DNA of 53,403 nucleotides from Azospirillum griseum (lineage in GTDB: Bacteria > Pseudomonadota > Alphaproteobacteria > Azospirillales > Azospirillaceae). Shown here piece after piece: positions 51,452 to 53,403 of the stretch (positions are counted from its first letter, which is position 1; the number at the start of each line of letters is the position of its first letter). A model generated the notes under the pieces. The model was not told where the DNA came from. It saw nothing but the letters and a program-made list of their open reading frames with translations, and ran no database searches. A program made the translations under genes and the position numbers. Location: assembly GCF_003966125.1 (NCBI RefSeq), contig NZ_RXMA01000030.1, forward strand, positions 1 to 53,403, given 5' to 3'.

Positions 51452-52078
51452 ATGGGCGCAAAAGGATGGTCGTGGATCGCGGGGGCGGCGGTGGCGCTGT
51501 TCCTGACGGTGGGGGCGGTGTGGTCGCAGATCGGGGCGGCCCAACACACGGCGGACAACGGCAAGGCGCTGCTGGCCGCGCTGGGCGGCCCCTTTGCCTT
51601 GACCGATCAGCGCGGGCGGGCCGTGACCGACCGGGATTTCCATGGCCGGGTCGTGGTGCTGTTCTTCGGCTACACCTTTTGCCCGGACATCTGCCCGACC
51701 GATTTGCAGATCGTTGCCGAGGCGCTGGACCGGCTCGGCCCCCGCGCCGACGGGGTGCAGCCGCTGTTCGTCACCATCGACCCGCAACGCGACAACCCGG
51801 CTCAACTCGCGGAGTTCACCGCCCTGTTCAGCCCGCGCATTCTGGGCCTGACCGGAACCCCCGATCAGGTGGCGGAGGCGGCCAAGCGCTACCGTGTCTA
51901 TTACGCCCGCGCCCAGGGTGGGGAGAGCGACGCCTACACCATGGACCATTCCGCCTTCTTCTACCTGCTGGACCGGCAGGGGCGGACGGCGCGGGTGTTG
52001 CCGCACGCCGTCCCGGCGGACCAACTGGCGTCGGCGTTGGCGGAGCTGTTGGACGGCAAGGAGGAGGCCGGATCCTGA
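51452..52078 (+). CDS. SCO1/SenC-type thioredoxin-fold copper chaperone
   Basis: 208 residues, ATG 51452 with GGTGGAGAG upstream. One N-terminal membrane anchor (GWSWIAGAAVALFLTVGAVW), then a periplasmic thioredoxin fold with TFCPDICPTDLQ (the CxxxC copper motif) and the third ligand His in MDHSAFFYLL. SCO proteins usually deliver copper to the CuA site of cytochrome c oxidase, yet this one follows cydABX by 89 bases and bd oxidases have no copper. It may serve another oxidase or act in thiol redox. The stop codon is in the loop of a terminator hairpin. Confidence 0.9.
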   Translation: MGAKGWSWIAGAAVALFLTVGAVWSQIGAAQHTADNGKALLAALGGPFALTDQRGRAVTDRDFHGRVVVLFFGYTFCPDICPTDLQIVAEALDRLGPRADGVQPLFVTIDPQRDNPAQLAEFTALFSPRILGLTGTPDQVAEAAKRYRVYYARAQGGESDAYTMDHSAFFYLLDRQGRTARVLPHAVPADQLASALAELLDGKEEAGS

Positions 52079-52095
52079 GCGCGGGATCCGGCCTC
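52064..52095. terminator. Bidirectional terminator between the SCO gene and iolB
   Basis: Perfect 12-base stem GAGGCCGGATCC (52064-52075) / GGATCCGGCCTC (52084-52095) with an eight-base loop. It contains the SCO stop codon and lies between convergent genes. The T content of the tails is modest. Confidence 0.75.
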
Positions 52096-52105
52096 GTTCC
52101 CACTT

Positions 52106-52915
52106 TCAGGCGGGCTTGAGCAGCCAACGGTGTTCCGGCGCGGTGTTGAAATGCCAGGCCCGGCGCGGCCCGGCCATGACGTTCAGGTAATAGCCGGTGT
52201 AGCCATGGGCCGCGCCGACCGGGTGATAGCCGCGCGGGACCAGCACCAGATCGCCGTTCTCCACCGCCATCGCCTCGTCCAGCGACCGGTCGTCGGTGTA
52301 GACGCGCTGGAAGGCGAAGCCCTGCGGCGGGTCGATCCGGTGGTAATAGGTTTCCTCAAGCTGGGTTTCCGCCCCACCATTGTCCTGATCGTGCTTGTGC
52401 GGCGGGTAGCTGGACCAGTTGCCGGGCGGGGTCACGACCTCCACCACCAGCAGGCTGTCGGCGGGTTGCGAGTCGGGCAGAATGTCGTAGACAAGGCGTG
52501 TGTTGCTGCCCTGCCCACGCACGGACGAGGCCACATCCTCCGGGCGAATCAGGCGAATCGGCAAACCGCCCTTCTGGCCGGGGGCGGTGCAGACTGCCAA
52601 TTCCAGCGCGCTGGTGGCCGTGACCCGCCAGGATTCCCCTTGCGGCAGATAGACGGCGAAGGGGCGCTTGTCCTCGAACGGACTCATGCGGTCGCCTAGG
52701 TCGGCCCAACTCTGATCGCCCGCCGTCACGTCGGCGCGTCCGGCCACCAGCACCAGACAGGTTTCACGATCCTCGCTGCGACCGCAGACGCTTTGCCCTG
52801 CCGCCAGTTGGAACAGGTCGAAACCGATGAAACGCCAGCCCGCCGATTCCGGCGTCACATGGTGAACGCGTCCGGTCTCGTCGGGAGAATGGTTGCGGAG
52901 CAACAGGTTGGTCAT
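52106..52915 (-). CDS. iolB: 5-deoxy-glucuronate isomerase
   Basis: 269 residues. Acts in myo-inositol catabolism, converting 5-deoxyglucuronate to 5-dehydro-2-deoxygluconate. Metal-binding cupin motif PPHKHDQDNGGAETQLEE then YYHR is intact, along with VPRGYHPVGAAHGY and YYLNVMAGP, all family hallmarks. Start ATG 52915. The other iol genes are not in the window and would be expected beyond 53403 or elsewhere, since the adjacent divergent gene is cut off. Confidence 0.94.
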   Translation of the reverse strand: MTNLLLRNHSPDETGRVHHVTPESAGWRFIGFDLFQLAAGQSVCGRSEDRETCLVLVAGRADVTAGDQSWADLGDRMSPFEDKRPFAVYLPQGESWRVTATSALELAVCTAPGQKGGLPIRLIRPEDVASSVRGQGSNTRLVYDILPDSQPADSLLVVEVVTPPGNWSSYPPHKHDQDNGGAETQLEETYYHRIDPPQGFAFQRVYTDDRSLDEAMAVENGDLVLVPRGYHPVGAAHGYTGYYLNVMAGPRRAWHFNTAPEHRWLLKPA

Positions 52916-53316
52916 GGTGGTGGGGTCCCTGGATGGCGCGTTGTGACGCGAAAAGACGGGGGAACGAGGCGTTCTCACTGTACCGTATGTTCCATAAATA
53001 GGCAAAAATAGAATTTTTCCTCCGACTGCAGGGTTGGCAACGTCCAGGCGCCATTTCGCAGGTGCAAAATGACCATTGTGCGGCGTTTTTGACACAGTTT
53101 TGAGTGAAAGAGCACAGAATCCCGAATCTCGATTGCCCCGTTTCCCGAATTATCGTTTTGTCTTGGAGGTGCTTCCGTCGAACGCATTCTGGTTTCGGAA
53201 CGTCGATGGAACATCCGATTCATGAGTGTCAACTCAATCGCGTTCATGAAAGGCCAATAAGGCCGATGGTCCAGTCAATCGGACCAACGAACTTGCAGCT
53301 TGGAGGATCAATCCGC
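52916..53316. other. Divergent intergenic region between iolB and an exported protein
   Basis: 401 bases, A+T-rich for this genome, without a coding-looking frame. I see several small dyads: TGAGT/ACTCA (53223-53227 and 53232-53236), two TTCATGA copies (53219 and 53243), GGCC/GGCC around AATAA (53252-53264), and GGTCC/GGACC. It should hold both promoters; no specific regulator can be named. Confidence 0.45.
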
Positions 53317-53403
53317 ATGTCACGCATTGCTCTTATGGTTGGTGTTGCCGCCGTCGCGCTCGCGTCGGGTTCGGCGTTTGCGCAGTCGAAGTCGAAGTTC
53401 GAC
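53317..53403 (+). CDS. Exported protein, N-terminal fragment (cut by window end)
   Basis: Only 29 codons are visible. GGAGGA (53302-53307) precedes ATG 53317. The sequence is a clean signal peptide, MSRIALMVGVAAVALASGSA then FAQ, with mature start SKSKFD. It may be a periplasmic binding protein, perhaps for an inositol importer given divergent iolB, but nothing in the visible part shows that. Confidence 0.7.
   Translation, partial: MSRIALMVGVAAVALASGSAFAQSKSKFD

Overview
The window is about 68% G+C by eye, densely coded and rich in two-component, chemotaxis and c-di-GMP proteins. It carries a chemoreceptor with a C-terminal PilZ domain (the Azospirillum Tlp1 architecture), a 180-kDa-type NAD-glutamate dehydrogenase, AapJ-like and TRAP-type solute receptors, and GbcAB. 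This points to an alphaproteobacterium, most likely an Azospirillum-like member of the Rhodospirillales. I see no rRNA, tRNA, CRISPR array, prophage or insertion sequence. It looks like chromosome or chromid sequence devoted to metabolism.

Layout. (1) 1-8058: the 5' part of NAD-glutamate dehydrogenase (minus), an orphan AapJ-type amino-acid receptor (minus), then a divergent TorS-like tripartite hybrid kinase and a TorR/OmpR-type regulator. Four CTGTTCATAT-like decamers, resembling E. coli tor boxes, lie between the receptor and the dehydrogenase. (2) 8197-17357: one apparent operon of an AfuA/PgtC-type binding protein, fused permease, ATPase, a chemoreceptor and a hybrid kinase. It looks like an importer bundled with its own taxis and signalling receptors. 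(3) 17398-21554: D(-)-tartrate dehydratase with a divergent LysR regulator, then a PAS-GGDEF-EAL protein. (4) 21600-26827: a TRAP transporter (DctPQM) with an aldolase of the DHDPS family, facing a LacI regulator across two LacI-type operators. (5) 26846-33202: DctB/DctD-like two-component system, DctA symporter and aspartase. aspA has a textbook sigma-54 promoter with two dyad sites upstream, so the locus looks like a C4-dicarboxylate/aspartate circuit. (6) 33802-36823: a small periplasmic protein and the PilZ chemoreceptor behind a second sigma-54-like promoter. (7) 36900-43828: bioMNY biotin importer, acyl-CoA ligase, thiolase, MFS exporter and a quinone-reductase-like protein. (8) 43953-46366: GbcAB betaine demethylase. 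(9) 46654-52078: two DUF2946-type Cys proteins, two small membrane proteins (one CydP), cydABX and a SCO protein. (10) 52106-53403: iolB and the start of an exported protein.

The most interesting reading is that several sections are self-contained sense-and-respond modules. A periplasmic receptor or importer is encoded next to its own sensor, and recognisable operators can be seen in three of them (tor-like boxes, LacI dyads, sigma-54 promoter plus enhancer dyads).
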